A stretch of DNA of 38,246 nucleotides, from IMG/VR virus record IMGVR_UViG_3300030060_004054, positions 1 through 38,246 of that record. One strand, written 5' to 3'. The stretch's first letter is position 1. Each line of letters starts with the position of its first letter. Under the pieces are notes generated by a model, which had not been told where the DNA came from, made no database searches, and worked only from the letters and a program-made list of their open reading frames with translations. The position numbers and the translations under genes are program-made. This DNA is from a virus. Positions 31,223 through 37,876 of the stretch are shown piece after piece.

Positions 31223-31675
31223 ATGGCTAAAAAAAAGAACTTAAAATCTAAACCATTAAGCGGTGAGCAAAAAATAGAAGCACTTGCTAAATTAGGAAAA
31301 GCTCCTAAAGATACAGTTATAACCATACCAGATGAAGCTATCATAAATGTCCCTATTTCAGGAAGCTTTAGAAAAGCAATTGAAGATGTATTATTTTACA
31401 TCATGGGTCCTATGACAGCAGAAGAAATAATGGAAACTATGGGTAAAATTAAAATACATTTTAAAGATATACCTGCAGAAAAAATTACTCAAAGAGATAA
31501 AGCTGTTTGGACTATAATGTCATTACAATCAGAAATTAATTTTCAAGCTGCTGATCAAAAGAAAACTGTTGTTGGTAACGATCCTGTAAAAGAAAAACTT
31601 TCTACATTACTTTATGATATGGATCCTGAAGGATTTATTAAAGAAAACAATGAAAGAAAATCTAACGTAGATTAA
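31223..31675 (+). CDS. 150-aa protein, lone plus-strand gene in the minus block
   Basis: Chosen start ATG at 31223, just after the promoter; an upstream ATG at 31154 would precede the promoter. Basic N-terminus (KKKNLKSKPLSGEQK), then PISGSFRKAIEDVLFYIMG and a helical domain (MTAEEIMETMGKIKIHF, AVWTIMSLQSEINF) and an acidic end. No HTH is clearly visible. As a single gene with a strong host promoter facing the replication genes, it could be early and regulatory, or act on a host target. It overlaps the 31662 gene tail to tail by 14 bases. Confidence 0.7.
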   Translation: MAKKKNLKSKPLSGEQKIEALAKLGKAPKDTVITIPDEAIINVPISGSFRKAIEDVLFYIMGPMTAEEIMETMGKIKIHFKDIPAEKITQRDKAVWTIMSLQSEINFQAADQKKTVVGNDPVKEKLSTLLYDMDPEGFIKENNERKSNVD

Positions 31676-32045
31676 CCCCCACAAAATCCCCCATTTCAAT
31701 TAAGGACTGTATAACTAAGTTTAATTCTTGTTTACTACAGTCCTTAAATGATTTACAATATTCTTGTCCATCTTTAACAAAACATAGTCCTGTCTTTCTT
31801 TTAACTTCAAGTTTCATCTCTTGAAATGTATGACCAACTTCATTAGCCACTTCTCTTATCATAGCATGTACCTTTGCAAGTTGTGCATTAGTACCGTCTT
31901 CTCCAGATACACTAACAAATATTTCTACTTTTGCACCTTCAGGTAACTCTTTAATCCAATTTTTATAAAGAGTACCTTTAGCTTTTATAGTGTGAACAAG
32001 TTCACCATCTACTTTTTTTAATATTGAAAAGAAGTTGCTTTTCAT
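31662..32045 (-). CDS. NinB-like recombination-associated protein (tentative)
   Basis: A 127-residue protein. A small beta region at the start (GELVHTIKAKGTLYKNWI, AKVEIFVSVSG) is followed by helices: QLAKVHAMIREVANEVGHTFQEMK, then YCKSFKDCSKQELNLVIQSL and GDFVGVNL. The middle 'H-A-M-I-R-E-V-A' followed by 'S-K-x-E-L-x-x-x-I' resembles the NinB/Orf family of lambda-like recombination mediators. It begins inside the stop of a membrane micropeptide (ATGA). Confidence 0.5.
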   Translation of the reverse strand: MKSNFFSILKKVDGELVHTIKAKGTLYKNWIKELPEGAKVEIFVSVSGEDGTNAQLAKVHAMIREVANEVGHTFQEMKLEVKRKTGLCFVKDGQEYCKSFKDCSKQELNLVIQSLIEMGDFVGVNLR

Positions 32046-32110
32046 CTTAACATATTAATTATTAAAAATATTATTATAAATACTAATACTTTAACTTCAA
32101 ATCTATTCAT
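32042..32110 (-). CDS. Membrane micropeptide, 22 aa
   Basis: ATG at 32110; the peptide is nearly all hydrophobic (FEVKVLVFIIIFLIINML). Its stop overlaps the next ATG as ATGA, so translation of both is probably coupled. It may be a small membrane protein or an upstream coupling ORF. No promoter is seen. Confidence 0.4.
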   Translation of the reverse strand: MNRFEVKVLVFIIIFLIINMLR

Positions 32111-32120
32111 ATTAATTTAT

Positions 32121-32222
32121 TTAAACAAAGACCTTATAAGCTGTTATTGCTAATATTATTAACAAAAATATAAAAGCATCTTTAGCTCTTTGGTCATAAA
32201 AATTTTCATTACCTGTTTTCAT
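32121..32222 (-). CDS. Membrane micropeptide, 33 aa
   Basis: ATG at 32222 lies inside the last codons of the preceding gene. The protein has a hydrophilic start (KTGNENFYDQRAKD) and a TM helix (FIFLLIILAITAYKVFV). The balance of a charged N-terminus and clean TM suggests a real product. Orientation likely N-in. Function unknown. Confidence 0.45.
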   Translation of the reverse strand: MKTGNENFYDQRAKDAFIFLLIILAITAYKVFV

Positions 32223-32469
32223 AATACTCTACTATTTCTTTTTCTAACTCATACATTGTCTCTGGACATAGTTCATAGAAAAAATCAGCCATATCAACTT
32301 GTTCATCTGTTACTATGTTAACTTCATCATTCCATAAGTATATTCCTGTAACTTCAATAGAAGATCCTGTACCAGGATAATCATGTGTAGCTGGTTCAGC
32401 TTGTATATATTTATATTCTATTTCTAAATCCCAATCATTTATTGTCTTTGTATAAGTGTTCAACCTCAT
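32209..32469 (-). CDS. 86-aa acidic protein of unknown function
   Basis: Beta-rich first half (TYTKTINDWDLEIEYKYIQ, GSSIEVTGIYLWNDEVNIV) and helical C-terminus (DFFYELCPETMYELEKEIVEYYE). Strongly acidic. No motif recognised. It overlaps the micropeptide gene downstream and the 35-residue gene upstream. Could be a DNA-mimic type regulator, but charge alone is weak support. Confidence 0.6.
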   Translation of the reverse strand: MRLNTYTKTINDWDLEIEYKYIQAEPATHDYPGTGSSIEVTGIYLWNDEVNIVTDEQVDMADFFYELCPETMYELEKEIVEYYENR

Positions 32470-32542
32470 TTTTATACTCTTTTTCTTTTATTATTTTCTT
32501 TAAATATTCTGCAGGAGTACCCTCCCATTTTTCATTCTTCAT
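32435..32542 (-). CDS. 35-aa charged protein
   Basis: ATG at 32542 lies inside the end of the zinc-ribbon gene (ATGAAGAATGA). The product is KNEKWEGTPAEYLKKIIKEK followed by EYKNEVEHLYKD, an amphipathic helix. It overlaps the next gene by 35 bases in another frame. The composition is protein-like, but the small size makes it uncertain. Confidence 0.4.
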   Translation of the reverse strand: MKNEKWEGTPAEYLKKIIKEKEYKNEVEHLYKDNK

Positions 32543-32738
32543 CTGAATGTAAATGTTTTTCATTTTTCCCATCTTTATGCTCTTTTAATATTAATCTTGC
32601 AGGAATAACTTTTAACATATTACATGTAGAACAAGCTCTTCCTTCTGAATTATATAGCGGCAATGGATTATGCCCATAACCTGTAAACTTTTTATTACAT
32701 AAACAACAAATTATTTCTTGGTTCTCTTGTCTATCCAT
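32532..32738 (-). CDS. Small zinc-ribbon protein
   Basis: 68 residues from the ATG at 32738 (MDRQENQEIICC). CxxC pairs at Cys11-Cys14 and Cys36-Cys39 flank a GYGHNPLPLYNSEGRACSTCN loop; VIPARLIL follows. This pattern recurs in short phage zinc-ribbon proteins. It probably binds nucleic acid or a protein partner. The longer frame upstream to 32810 overlaps a membrane micropeptide and is less likely. Confidence 0.6.
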   Translation of the reverse strand: MDRQENQEIICCLCNKKFTGYGHNPLPLYNSEGRACSTCNMLKVIPARLILKEHKDGKNEKHLHSDEE

Positions 32739-32830
32739 GATCCTATTTGTGTTGTAATGTACATACCTGCGGCAAAAGAAGCTCCTAATATTATAAAAAC
32801 TCCTGCCCACTCTAATATATTTACTATCAT
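32711..32830 (-). CDS. Small membrane protein, 39 aa
   Basis: ATG at 32830 overlaps the helicase stop by ATGA. A TM helix (NILEWAGVFIILGASFAAGMY) is followed by TTQIGSWIDKRTKK, giving an N-out or N-in peptide with a basic tail. It overlaps the start of the zinc-ribbon gene by 28 bases. The shape is like phage small membrane proteins; role unknown. Confidence 0.5.
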   Translation of the reverse strand: MIVNILEWAGVFIILGASFAAGMYITTQIGSWIDKRTKK

Positions 32831-33936
32831 TTTTCTAGTGGATTAAAATATTTAACTTTATCTGAATCAAATGTAGCTAATGCTGCATTGACCCACTTAA
32901 CATCTTGACTATTCTTATAGCACAGTATATGGCAAGTAGCTGTCTGATTAGGATTAAGACGTAATAAACGGCCTATTCTTTGTGCAGACTTACGCTCATT
33001 GCCATATGCATGCATAATTATACCTTGTTTTAAATTAGGTATAGTAACACCCTCATTCAACTGTAATACACAAGATAGTTTATCTATTCTACCATCACTA
33101 AATAACTGTAAGTTATCCTCCGATGCAGTGTTTTTAGAATGATAACTATGTTTACACATTCTATCAGCTTGTGCTTGTGTATTAGCAAAGACAATACATT
33201 GATCAGCTATGTTTCTAATCAAACCTTTTGCATATGATTCTTTAGTAGGATAATCCATCATGGCTTTCATACGCATTATAGATAAAAATTGTCTTTGTTT
33301 TGGTGTCTGTGCATCTCCCAATGCACCCGTATAGTACTGATAATCAGCTAGTTCTGAAGTATACCATGTTCTTCCATCTTTTGTAGACTTCTTAACATTC
33401 TTTACTTTAGATAATTCTAGCTCATGTACTATAATTTGATAGTCATTAAGTATACTATTATCCGTTGCATCATCTACACTAAACGTATATTTGACAGGAC
33501 AATACTTATTAACCATTTTAAACTTCTCACCAGATTTAGGTGGTGTACCAGTTAAACCTAGTATTCTACCATTAAATTCAGAAAGAAACTTTTCATGTGA
33601 TTCCAATAAACTATGACATTCATCAAGATAAAGTAAATCATAATCTTTTGGATTCTTTTTATTTAGTGACAAGTATGTTGTATAGATTATATGATCTTCC
33701 ATTTTATCTTGTTCACCTAATAGTTGTAATTCTTTAATCCATGCAGTCATTACAGACCACTTAGGAACTACAACTAAAACTCTTATGAAAGGATCATAAA
33801 GTTTTATTAGATGTTGTATAGCAATTCTTGTTTTACCAACACCCATAGATATACCGAGCGTTGCTCTACTGTTATTTATTGCTATGTCTAAAGCATCTTG
33901 TTGTACTTTATCCCTTGTAACTTCTTTCACTTCCAT
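32827..33936 (-). CDS. SF2 DEAD/DEAH-type helicase
   Basis: A 369-residue protein. Motif I is MGVGKT (31-36), motif Ia VLVVVPKWSV, motif II LDECH (about 103-107), and motif III GLTGTPP. In the second RecA domain CIVFANTQAQADRM is motif IV, LNEGVTIPNLKQGIIM is motif V, and AQRIGRLLRL is motif VI. It is a short, complete helicase that may remodel replication or recombination intermediates. A membrane micropeptide gene overlaps its start. Confidence 0.87.
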   Translation of the reverse strand: MEVKEVTRDKVQQDALDIAINNSRATLGISMGVGKTRIAIQHLIKLYDPFIRVLVVVPKWSVMTAWIKELQLLGEQDKMEDHIIYTTYLSLNKKNPKDYDLLYLDECHSLLESHEKFLSEFNGRILGLTGTPPKSGEKFKMVNKYCPVKYTFSVDDATDNSILNDYQIIVHELELSKVKNVKKSTKDGRTWYTSELADYQYYTGALGDAQTPKQRQFLSIMRMKAMMDYPTKESYAKGLIRNIADQCIVFANTQAQADRMCKHSYHSKNTASEDNLQLFSDGRIDKLSCVLQLNEGVTIPNLKQGIIMHAYGNERKSAQRIGRLLRLNPNQTATCHILCYKNSQDVKWVNAALATFDSDKVKYFNPLEK

Positions 33937-34004
33937 ATTTTATTTATTATTGCTTGGCTTATAAATAATAACATTATAAGTATCATAATTGCAAATGTTT
34001 TCAT
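33927..34004 (-). CDS. Membrane micropeptide, 25 aa
   Basis: ATG at 34004; sequence KTFAIMILIMLLFISQAIINK is one TM helix. Its stop lies 10 bases inside the helicase gene (ATGGAAGTGA), so the helicase may be translated by re-initiation. It fits the series of coupled membrane micropeptides in this block. Confidence 0.45.
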   Translation of the reverse strand: MKTFAIMILIMLLFISQAIINKIWK

Positions 34005-34005
34005 A

Positions 34006-34269
34006 CTAATTTAAACCTATATTATTATCTTTTAATATTCTATGTAACTCTTCATGTTGATCCATTTCTCTAAAATGTTCTTGAATTTGATCTAATTTTG
34101 AAGTTAATTCTTCTGGTAATAACTCCATTTCAAAGTCATTAACATCATTTATTATATGCAATAGTGTTTCTTGATCTATAACATCAGGGTTATTTGATAG
34201 AAACATTGCAAGATCATATAAATCTTCTTTTTGTAAATTATCTGCTAAATATTTTAATAATTTTATCAT
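34006..34269 (-). CDS. 87-aa acidic helical protein
   Basis: All-helical and acidic: LLKYLADNLQKEDLYDLAMF, HIINDVNDFEMELLPEELTSKL, and DQHEELHRILKDNNIGLN. Overlaps the HNH gene by ATGA. Might bind or inhibit the HNH protein, which is basic, but this is a guess from charge and coupling. Confidence 0.6.
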   Translation of the reverse strand: MIKLLKYLADNLQKEDLYDLAMFLSNNPDVIDQETLLHIINDVNDFEMELLPEELTSKLDQIQEHFREMDQHEELHRILKDNNIGLN

Positions 34270-34529
34270 ATTCTTTTAATTGAAAATCCTAATTCTTCTG
34301 CCTCTATTGGATTAAGCTCAATCCAATTGTGACAATTTCTACATACTGATAGCCAGGTACTTACATCATTATGATATTTACCTCTACCTTTTTTGTGGTG
34401 TACTTCTGTTGATCTACTAGTACAACGTGGCAAAGCTGCCTGACACAAAGGATATTCATCAAGAAATACCCTTCTTAATTTACTATACTTTGCATCAAGC
34501 TTTTGCATTTTTTTAGATTTTTGTCTCAT
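34266..34529 (-). CDS. HNH endonuclease-like protein
   Basis: An 87-residue protein. Cys29 and Cys36 with Cys63 and Cys66 form the zinc pairs (C-x6-C ... CRNCH). TEVHHKKGRGKYHND contains the catalytic HH (44-45) and Asn54, followed by TWLSVCRNCHNWI (59-70) with His67. This is a full HNH core in minimal form. It may nick or process phage or host DNA. Coupled to both neighbours by ATGA overlaps. Confidence 0.8.
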   Translation of the reverse strand: MRQKSKKMQKLDAKYSKLRRVFLDEYPLCQAALPRCTSRSTEVHHKKGRGKYHNDVSTWLSVCRNCHNWIELNPIEAEELGFSIKRI

Positions 34530-35014
34530 TTTAAACTTAAATAGTTTTTTGGTAGTAAACCTACACTTATAAACTTAACAATTAAATCTTCGTAGTTTAT
34601 ACCTAATTCTTTAAGAGTCATTTTATTCTTATAATCAGGTAAATATTCATATGGCATTTCATGTATAGCTTTACCAAGTTCAGACTTAGCAAATATACGT
34701 AAAATTGGCTTAACTTGTTGCCATGCCACATACTGTTTTAGATTATTAATAGCATGTTGACCACGCTTCCATACTTTAGTAATTCTTCTTTTCTTATCCC
34801 AATGCATACTATCTACTTCAACAGGCTTATACATCTTTAATCCATGCAGTATTCTTTTAAATAAAAAGTGCTGATGTGGATTTAACTTTGTATAAACAAT
34901 TGGCTGCTTCAGATCTTTCTTGATTATTTGATATTCAGATAACATACCTAAATATGTATATCTTGCTTCTTCTCTTACTTGTTTTAATTTTTGATATTGT
35001 TCTTTATTAAACAT
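34526..35014 (-). CDS. 162-aa basic protein of unknown function
   Basis: Basic, helical start (QYQKLKQVREEARYTYLGML), middle VYTKLNPHQHFLFKRILHGL and MHWDKKRRITKVWKRGQHAIN, and a final LKELGINYEDLIVKFISVGLL. May bind DNA or RNA. It follows a terminator, so a promoter is expected in 35015-35050 but I cannot see a clear one. Confidence 0.6.
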   Translation of the reverse strand: MFNKEQYQKLKQVREEARYTYLGMLSEYQIIKKDLKQPIVYTKLNPHQHFLFKRILHGLKMYKPVEVDSMHWDKKRRITKVWKRGQHAINNLKQYVAWQQVKPILRIFAKSELGKAIHEMPYEYLPDYKNKMTLKELGINYEDLIVKFISVGLLPKNYLSLK

Positions 35015-35052
35015 GGCTTTATAATTTTAATTAAATGAGTTTATAAAATAGA

Positions 35053-35078
35053 AAAGGGCCCATTCGGACCCTTCTCAT
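35053..35078 (-). terminator. Intrinsic terminator
   Basis: Minus strand AAGGGTCC, loop GAAT, GGGCCCTT form an 8-bp stem with one wobble pair; TTCTATTTTAT follows. It ends the transcript from the gene at 35112-35708. Confidence 0.75.
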
Positions 35079-35111
35079 AACATAAATTATTAACTTAAGG
35101 TGTTAATGAAC

Positions 35112-35708
35112 CTATAATTCAAAAGTTTCATCTTCCATGACTACTTCTTCTTCCTTTTGCTCTTCTTCAACTACCTCTTCTTTCTTCTTGTCTATGACAT
35201 TTTGAAGATCTTCTTGAGTTAGCTTCTTCTTAACAGGCTTAACTACTTTATCTGCAGTAGTATTATTACCTTGAGCATCTCTAATTTCTTGACCATTTAC
35301 ATGTGGTATAAGCTGATCTTTAACTGTACCACTTGCATCATACTCCATTGTATGATAGATATCTCTTACTTCACCTGTGTCAGGATCAACACCTTTACAT
35401 ATTACACCTGTATCACCAGCAATTTTAAGATCTCTTTCTGGTTCAGTATTTCTAAATGGTTCAAAAGATTCTATTCTTACTAAATTACCATCAAATGTAG
35501 TATCTGCAGTTATACCTAGCGGTTGTAACTTCTCTATTTCACCTTTCATTAAATATGATCTTGTTTTGTGATCAAAGAAACCTTGCTTGTTCCACATTCC
35601 TAGTTCTTGTTGTACTCTAATAAAACCCCATTTTGGATTGTTTTTTGATACTCTTATAATGTTCCCTAATTCATCAGGAACTACTTTAATTTTAGCATTT
35701 TGTGCCAT
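35112..35708 (-). CDS. 198-aa phage protein with acidic FEL tail
   Basis: N-terminal domain (IKVVPDELGNIIRVSKNNPKW, GFIRVQQELGMWN, LVRIESFEPF, GDTGVICKGVDPDTGEVRD) is beta-rich and resembles a small nucleic-acid-binding fold. A linker of Lys/Gln follows, then a very acidic end (EEEQKEEEVVMEDETFEL). The tail ends in the same FEL as the SSB-like protein at 27264. It may be a second ssDNA-binding protein or bind the same partner. Function is inferred. Confidence 0.6.
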   Translation of the reverse strand: MAQNAKIKVVPDELGNIIRVSKNNPKWGFIRVQQELGMWNKQGFFDHKTRSYLMKGEIEKLQPLGITADTTFDGNLVRIESFEPFRNTEPERDLKIAGDTGVICKGVDPDTGEVRDIYHTMEYDASGTVKDQLIPHVNGQEIRDAQGNNTTADKVVKPVKKKLTQEDLQNVIDKKKEEVVEEEQKEEEVVMEDETFEL

Positions 35709-35758
35709 AGTTATTGATTTTTGTGTGTTAATTATTAATTGTTCTTAGTATTTGTGAC

Positions 35759-36031
35759 TTAGTTGTCATCACGATGGAAATATTTATCATCCATTTTTTC
35801 TATATCCTTGATTTCATCAAGGCTTGGTTCTCTTTCATTAAATTCCCAGACTTCAGGTTCATCAGTTTTTCTGCCTGGATTTTTGATAGAGGATTTATAA
35901 AAAGGATTAGGAGCTTCAGAAGTATATTCTTTACCAAGACCATTAAGTTCTCTTATATCTTGTTCATCAAGTTCAAGATATTGTTCAAGAGACATTTCTA
36001 TTATTCTTCCGTTTGGTAACTGGTAAATCAT
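35759..36031 (-). CDS. 90-aa acidic protein of unknown function
   Basis: YQLPNGRIIEMSLEQYLELD followed by DIRELNGLGKEY, then a Pro/Lys-rich linker and acidic C-terminus (DIEKMDDKYFHRDDN). A compact start domain recalls small phage adaptor proteins. A TAGCTTTG box lies only a few bases before the start codon, but no -33 box is visible. Unknown function. Confidence 0.6.
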   Translation of the reverse strand: MIYQLPNGRIIEMSLEQYLELDEQDIRELNGLGKEYTSEAPNPFYKSSIKNPGRKTDEPEVWEFNEREPSLDEIKDIEKMDDKYFHRDDN

Positions 36032-36111
36032 AGCACAAAGCTATACTATTATTTTTACATTACATAGTTATATATCTCACATTAGTAAATAATAAATGAG
36101 TAGTATAGCTA

Positions 36112-36351
36112 TCATGCTACAACAAATTTTCTCCCAATTCTTTTTATATATCCTTTTTTCTTTAATTTCTGCAAATTTCTAGTAATTGTACTAGGATTTA
36201 CATCACATAGATCTGCTAATGTATTTATAGAAGGAAAACAAACTCTTTCTTTATTTGCATATGTACAAATCAGTGCGTATAATCCTTTAGCTTGCATAGA
36301 TAGTTCTGGATCAGTTAATATATCTTTATTAACTATGCCAAAGGCTTCCAT
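36112..36351 (-). CDS. Helix-turn-helix protein (HTH_36-like)
   Basis: 79 residues. FGIVNKDILTDPELSMQAKGLYALI is the entry helix and CFPSINTLADLCDVNPSTITRNL the HTH, ending in LQKLKKKGYIKRIGRKFVV as wing. This matches the N-terminal domain of replication initiators and regulators (PF13730). It overlaps the 36333 gene by 19 bases. As a lone HTH it could regulate the block or be a replication organiser. Confidence 0.8.
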   Translation of the reverse strand: MEAFGIVNKDILTDPELSMQAKGLYALICTYANKERVCFPSINTLADLCDVNPSTITRNLQKLKKKGYIKRIGRKFVVA

Positions 36352-36761
36352 AACTTTATAATATTTGATCTTCTAACTCTTATCTTTTTAAATTTACCTT
36401 CATAATTATCTTTAATTCCTATATAAGCATTTACTTTATATTCTGTTGCATAAGGATTAACTCCATCTTGATAATTAGTATCATCTATAATTACACCTTT
36501 AATATGACCATGCTCATCCATAAGTTTTGCATCCTTCATCATATCCTCTTGACATAAATCTTTAAGATCATATTTGTTATCTATTGGATCAAACCAAACT
36601 ATATCTTCTTTTTTAAATAGTACATGCTCTCTTTCATTAACTATTTCATCCATCACTGTACCTTTTTGTTCATCACTTAAATATGATATCATCATTCTTA
36701 ATATAAAGTCATCCTTTATTGATTCTTTTATTATCTTATATGTTATTTTTTCTAGATTCAT
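36333..36761 (-). CDS. 142-aa acidic phage protein
   Basis: Helical start (LEKITYKIIKESIKDDFILRMM, SYLSDEQKGTVMDEIVNE), then a beta region (VLFKKEDIVWFDPIDNKYDL, KVNAYIGIK, FKKIRVRRSNIIKLW) that looks like an SH3-like barrel. Lies downstream of a hairpin-rich leader (36787-36902). Unknown function. Confidence 0.65.
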   Translation of the reverse strand: MNLEKITYKIIKESIKDDFILRMMISYLSDEQKGTVMDEIVNEREHVLFKKEDIVWFDPIDNKYDLKDLCQEDMMKDAKLMDEHGHIKGVIIDDTNYQDGVNPYATEYKVNAYIGIKDNYEGKFKKIRVRRSNIIKLWKPLA

Positions 36762-36786
36762 ATTATTATTATTATTACAAATTATG

Positions 36787-36902
36787 GATTAAGAGGACAC
36801 GAAGTCCTCCTAATCACTACTCACTCAATTAAGGTATCTCAACCTAAGTAGTTTATAGTCATACTTAAGACTATGGTACTGTTAGCTATGCAACTGTGCA
36901 TA
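36787..36902 (-). ncRNA. Candidate structured leader RNA
   Basis: Within 116 bases there are four separate stems. GATTAAGAGGAC/GTCCTCCTAATC (36787-36798 with 36804-36815, 12 bp, one wobble). ACTACT/AGTAGT (36816-36821 with 36847-36852) encloses AGGT/ACCT. ATAGTC/GACTAT (36855-36874). TATGCA/TGCATA (36887-36902, loop ACTG). They lie between a 40-residue gene and the gene starting at 36761, on the transcribed minus strand. Could be a regulatory leader or a processed RNA. Confidence 0.45.
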
Positions 36903-36904
36903 CA

Positions 36905-37027
36905 TTACTTGTTTTTTGTTCTCTTTTTCTTTGTGATCTTAGAGTGTTTTTCTTCTACAAGTTTGTTTAATCTTTCTTGCAAGTCTGACAATACTTTTAT
37001 TGCTAAAGTTGGATTAGAATACTGCAT
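36905..37027 (-). CDS. 40-aa basic helical protein
   Basis: ATG at 37027 opens QYSNPTLAIKVLSDLQERLN followed by KLVEEKHSKITKKKRTKNK. One amphipathic helix with a basic tail. It lies between the terminator at 37050 and the structured leader. Composition and clean frame suggest a true small protein; role unknown. Confidence 0.5.
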   Translation of the reverse strand: MQYSNPTLAIKVLSDLQERLNKLVEEKHSKITKKKRTKNK

Positions 37028-37048
37028 AGTTTCTATCTTAAAGGGTTA

Positions 37049-37090
37049 AAACTAGAAAAAAGGGTGATGTGTAGCTATAGACACCACCCC
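37049..37090 (-). terminator. Intrinsic terminator
   Basis: Minus strand GGGTGGTGT and ACATCACCC form a 9-bp stem with one wobble and a loop of about 10 bases, followed directly by TTTTTT. It ends the transcript of the two-TM protein gene at 37114. Confidence 0.82.
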
Positions 37091-37113
37091 AATTTCCCTA
37101 ACTACGAAAACAT

Positions 37114-37419
37114 TTACTTCCAAGTATATGTTAACGCTGTGAATGGTAATACAATACCAAGCATTTTATCTTTCTTAGTAGGATATATAAATCCTAAAGA
37201 TATTGCAGGTACTCTTTCCATTCTGAATTTGCCTTTCTTTATTCTAGGCATGGTACTAAAACCAAGTAGTGCAACCCCAACTGCAAGTATATTTGCTATT
37301 ATAAGAAGCACAGCTGTTGCTATAAATCTTCTATCTGGTTGGAAAAATACTATATAGTCTAGTAATAATACGGTTATTGGTATAATAAATACCAATGAAA
37401 AATAAAATAATCTTTTCAT
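37114..37419 (-). CDS. 101-aa membrane protein
   Basis: Two TM helices: about 4-26 (LFYFSLVFIIPITVLLLDYIVFF, shown in part) and about 32-55 (FIATAVLLIIANILAVGVAL). A basic loop (RIKKGKFRMERV) and a third weak hydrophobic stretch follow. No signal peptide or known family. Stands directly upstream of a strong terminator. Unknown function. Confidence 0.6.
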   Translation of the reverse strand: MKRLFYFSLVFIIPITVLLLDYIVFFQPDRRFIATAVLLIIANILAVGVALLGFSTMPRIKKGKFRMERVPAISLGFIYPTKKDKMLGIVLPFTALTYTWK

Positions 37420-37448
37420 GTTAATTGTTTTAATAGTTAGTTAATTGA

Positions 37449-37526
37449 TTACATATGTGATGTACACATAATTATAACAAATATACATAGCAGTATACCT
37501 ATTATGGCTAAAATATCTTGTTTCAT
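37449..37526 (-). CDS. Membrane micropeptide, 25 aa
   Basis: ATG at 37526 opens KQDILAIIGILLCIFVIIMC, a single TM helix, ending in TSHM. It lies between the structured RNA region and the two-TM gene. Of the same type as the micropeptides at 32042, 32121 and 33927. Confidence 0.45.
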   Translation of the reverse strand: MKQDILAIIGILLCIFVIIMCTSHM

Positions 37527-37555
37527 AATTTATACAGTTTACTCTGTTAGGTTAC

Positions 37556-37697
37556 ACCAACTAACTCCACACTCCTGCTATACAGTATATGAGCTACTAT
37601 GGCTCTACTGTAGACTTACGGCATATTATAGTTGTAACTAATTTTACAGGTATTATCAATACAGACATTTGCTATCCTGTATCAATAGTTAGTTGGT
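37556..37697 (-). ncRNA. Candidate multibranch structured RNA
   Basis: ACCAACTAACT (37556-37566) and AGTTAGTTGGT (37687-37697) are a perfect 11-bp inverted repeat 120 bases apart. Inside are an extended hairpin, TACAGTA/TACTGTA (37581-37587 with 37606-37612) continued by GAGC/GCTC across a TAT bulge, and ATACAG/CTGTAT (37659-37664 with 37677-37682). This is a closed multibranch fold. GTTACA/TGTAAC (37551 with 37633) gives a possible extra long-range contact. I assign the minus strand because flanking genes are transcribed that way. Confidence 0.5.
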
Positions 37698-37705
37698 TTA
37701 AATTA

Positions 37706-37745
37706 AATAGAGGTAACTTATTTGCGAGCATAAGCTACCTCTATT
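37706..37745 (-). ncRNA. Strong 16-bp hairpin
   Basis: AATAGAGGTAACTTAT (37706-37721) pairs with ATAAGCTACCTCTATT (37730-37745) over 16 bp with a single wobble and an 8-base loop. On the minus strand TAATTT follows, a weak U-run, so it may be a poor terminator or part of a larger RNA with the neighbouring folds. Confidence 0.6.
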
Positions 37746-37767
37746 AGAGTAGGTTGATTAACATATT

Positions 37768-37876
37768 TATTATTCCAATAATATCCCTGTTAATCTGGGA
37801 TTTGTATAGCTGTCTCACTATACGGATGGACTTACATCTTTCACCAACGTTATTCTTATACAGTTCATTCTGTATA
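37768..37876 (-). ncRNA. Cluster of four further hairpins
   Basis: TATTATT/AATAATA (37768-37783), ATCCC/GGGAT (37783-37801), GTATAG/CTATAC (37804-37823) and TATACAG/CTGTATA (37857-37876) follow one another with short linkers. Alone each is modest; their succession in a gene-free stretch with the two stronger folds suggests one RNA of about 320 bases. Confidence 0.4.

Noticed and set aside
32739-32810. 24-residue N-terminal extension of the zinc-ribbon protein
   Set aside because: The extension is the out-of-frame reading of a TM micropeptide gene and has no similarity to a domain.
36015-36050. TAGCTTTG box as promoter for the gene at 35759
   Set aside because: It matches the -7 form, but no TTG/TTTG lies at the right distance and the start codon would be at the transcript start.
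36787-37876. tRNA genes in the structured spacers
   Set aside because: No 7-base anticodon loop with a matching T-arm (GTTCRA) and acceptor stem was found; stems have the wrong sizes.
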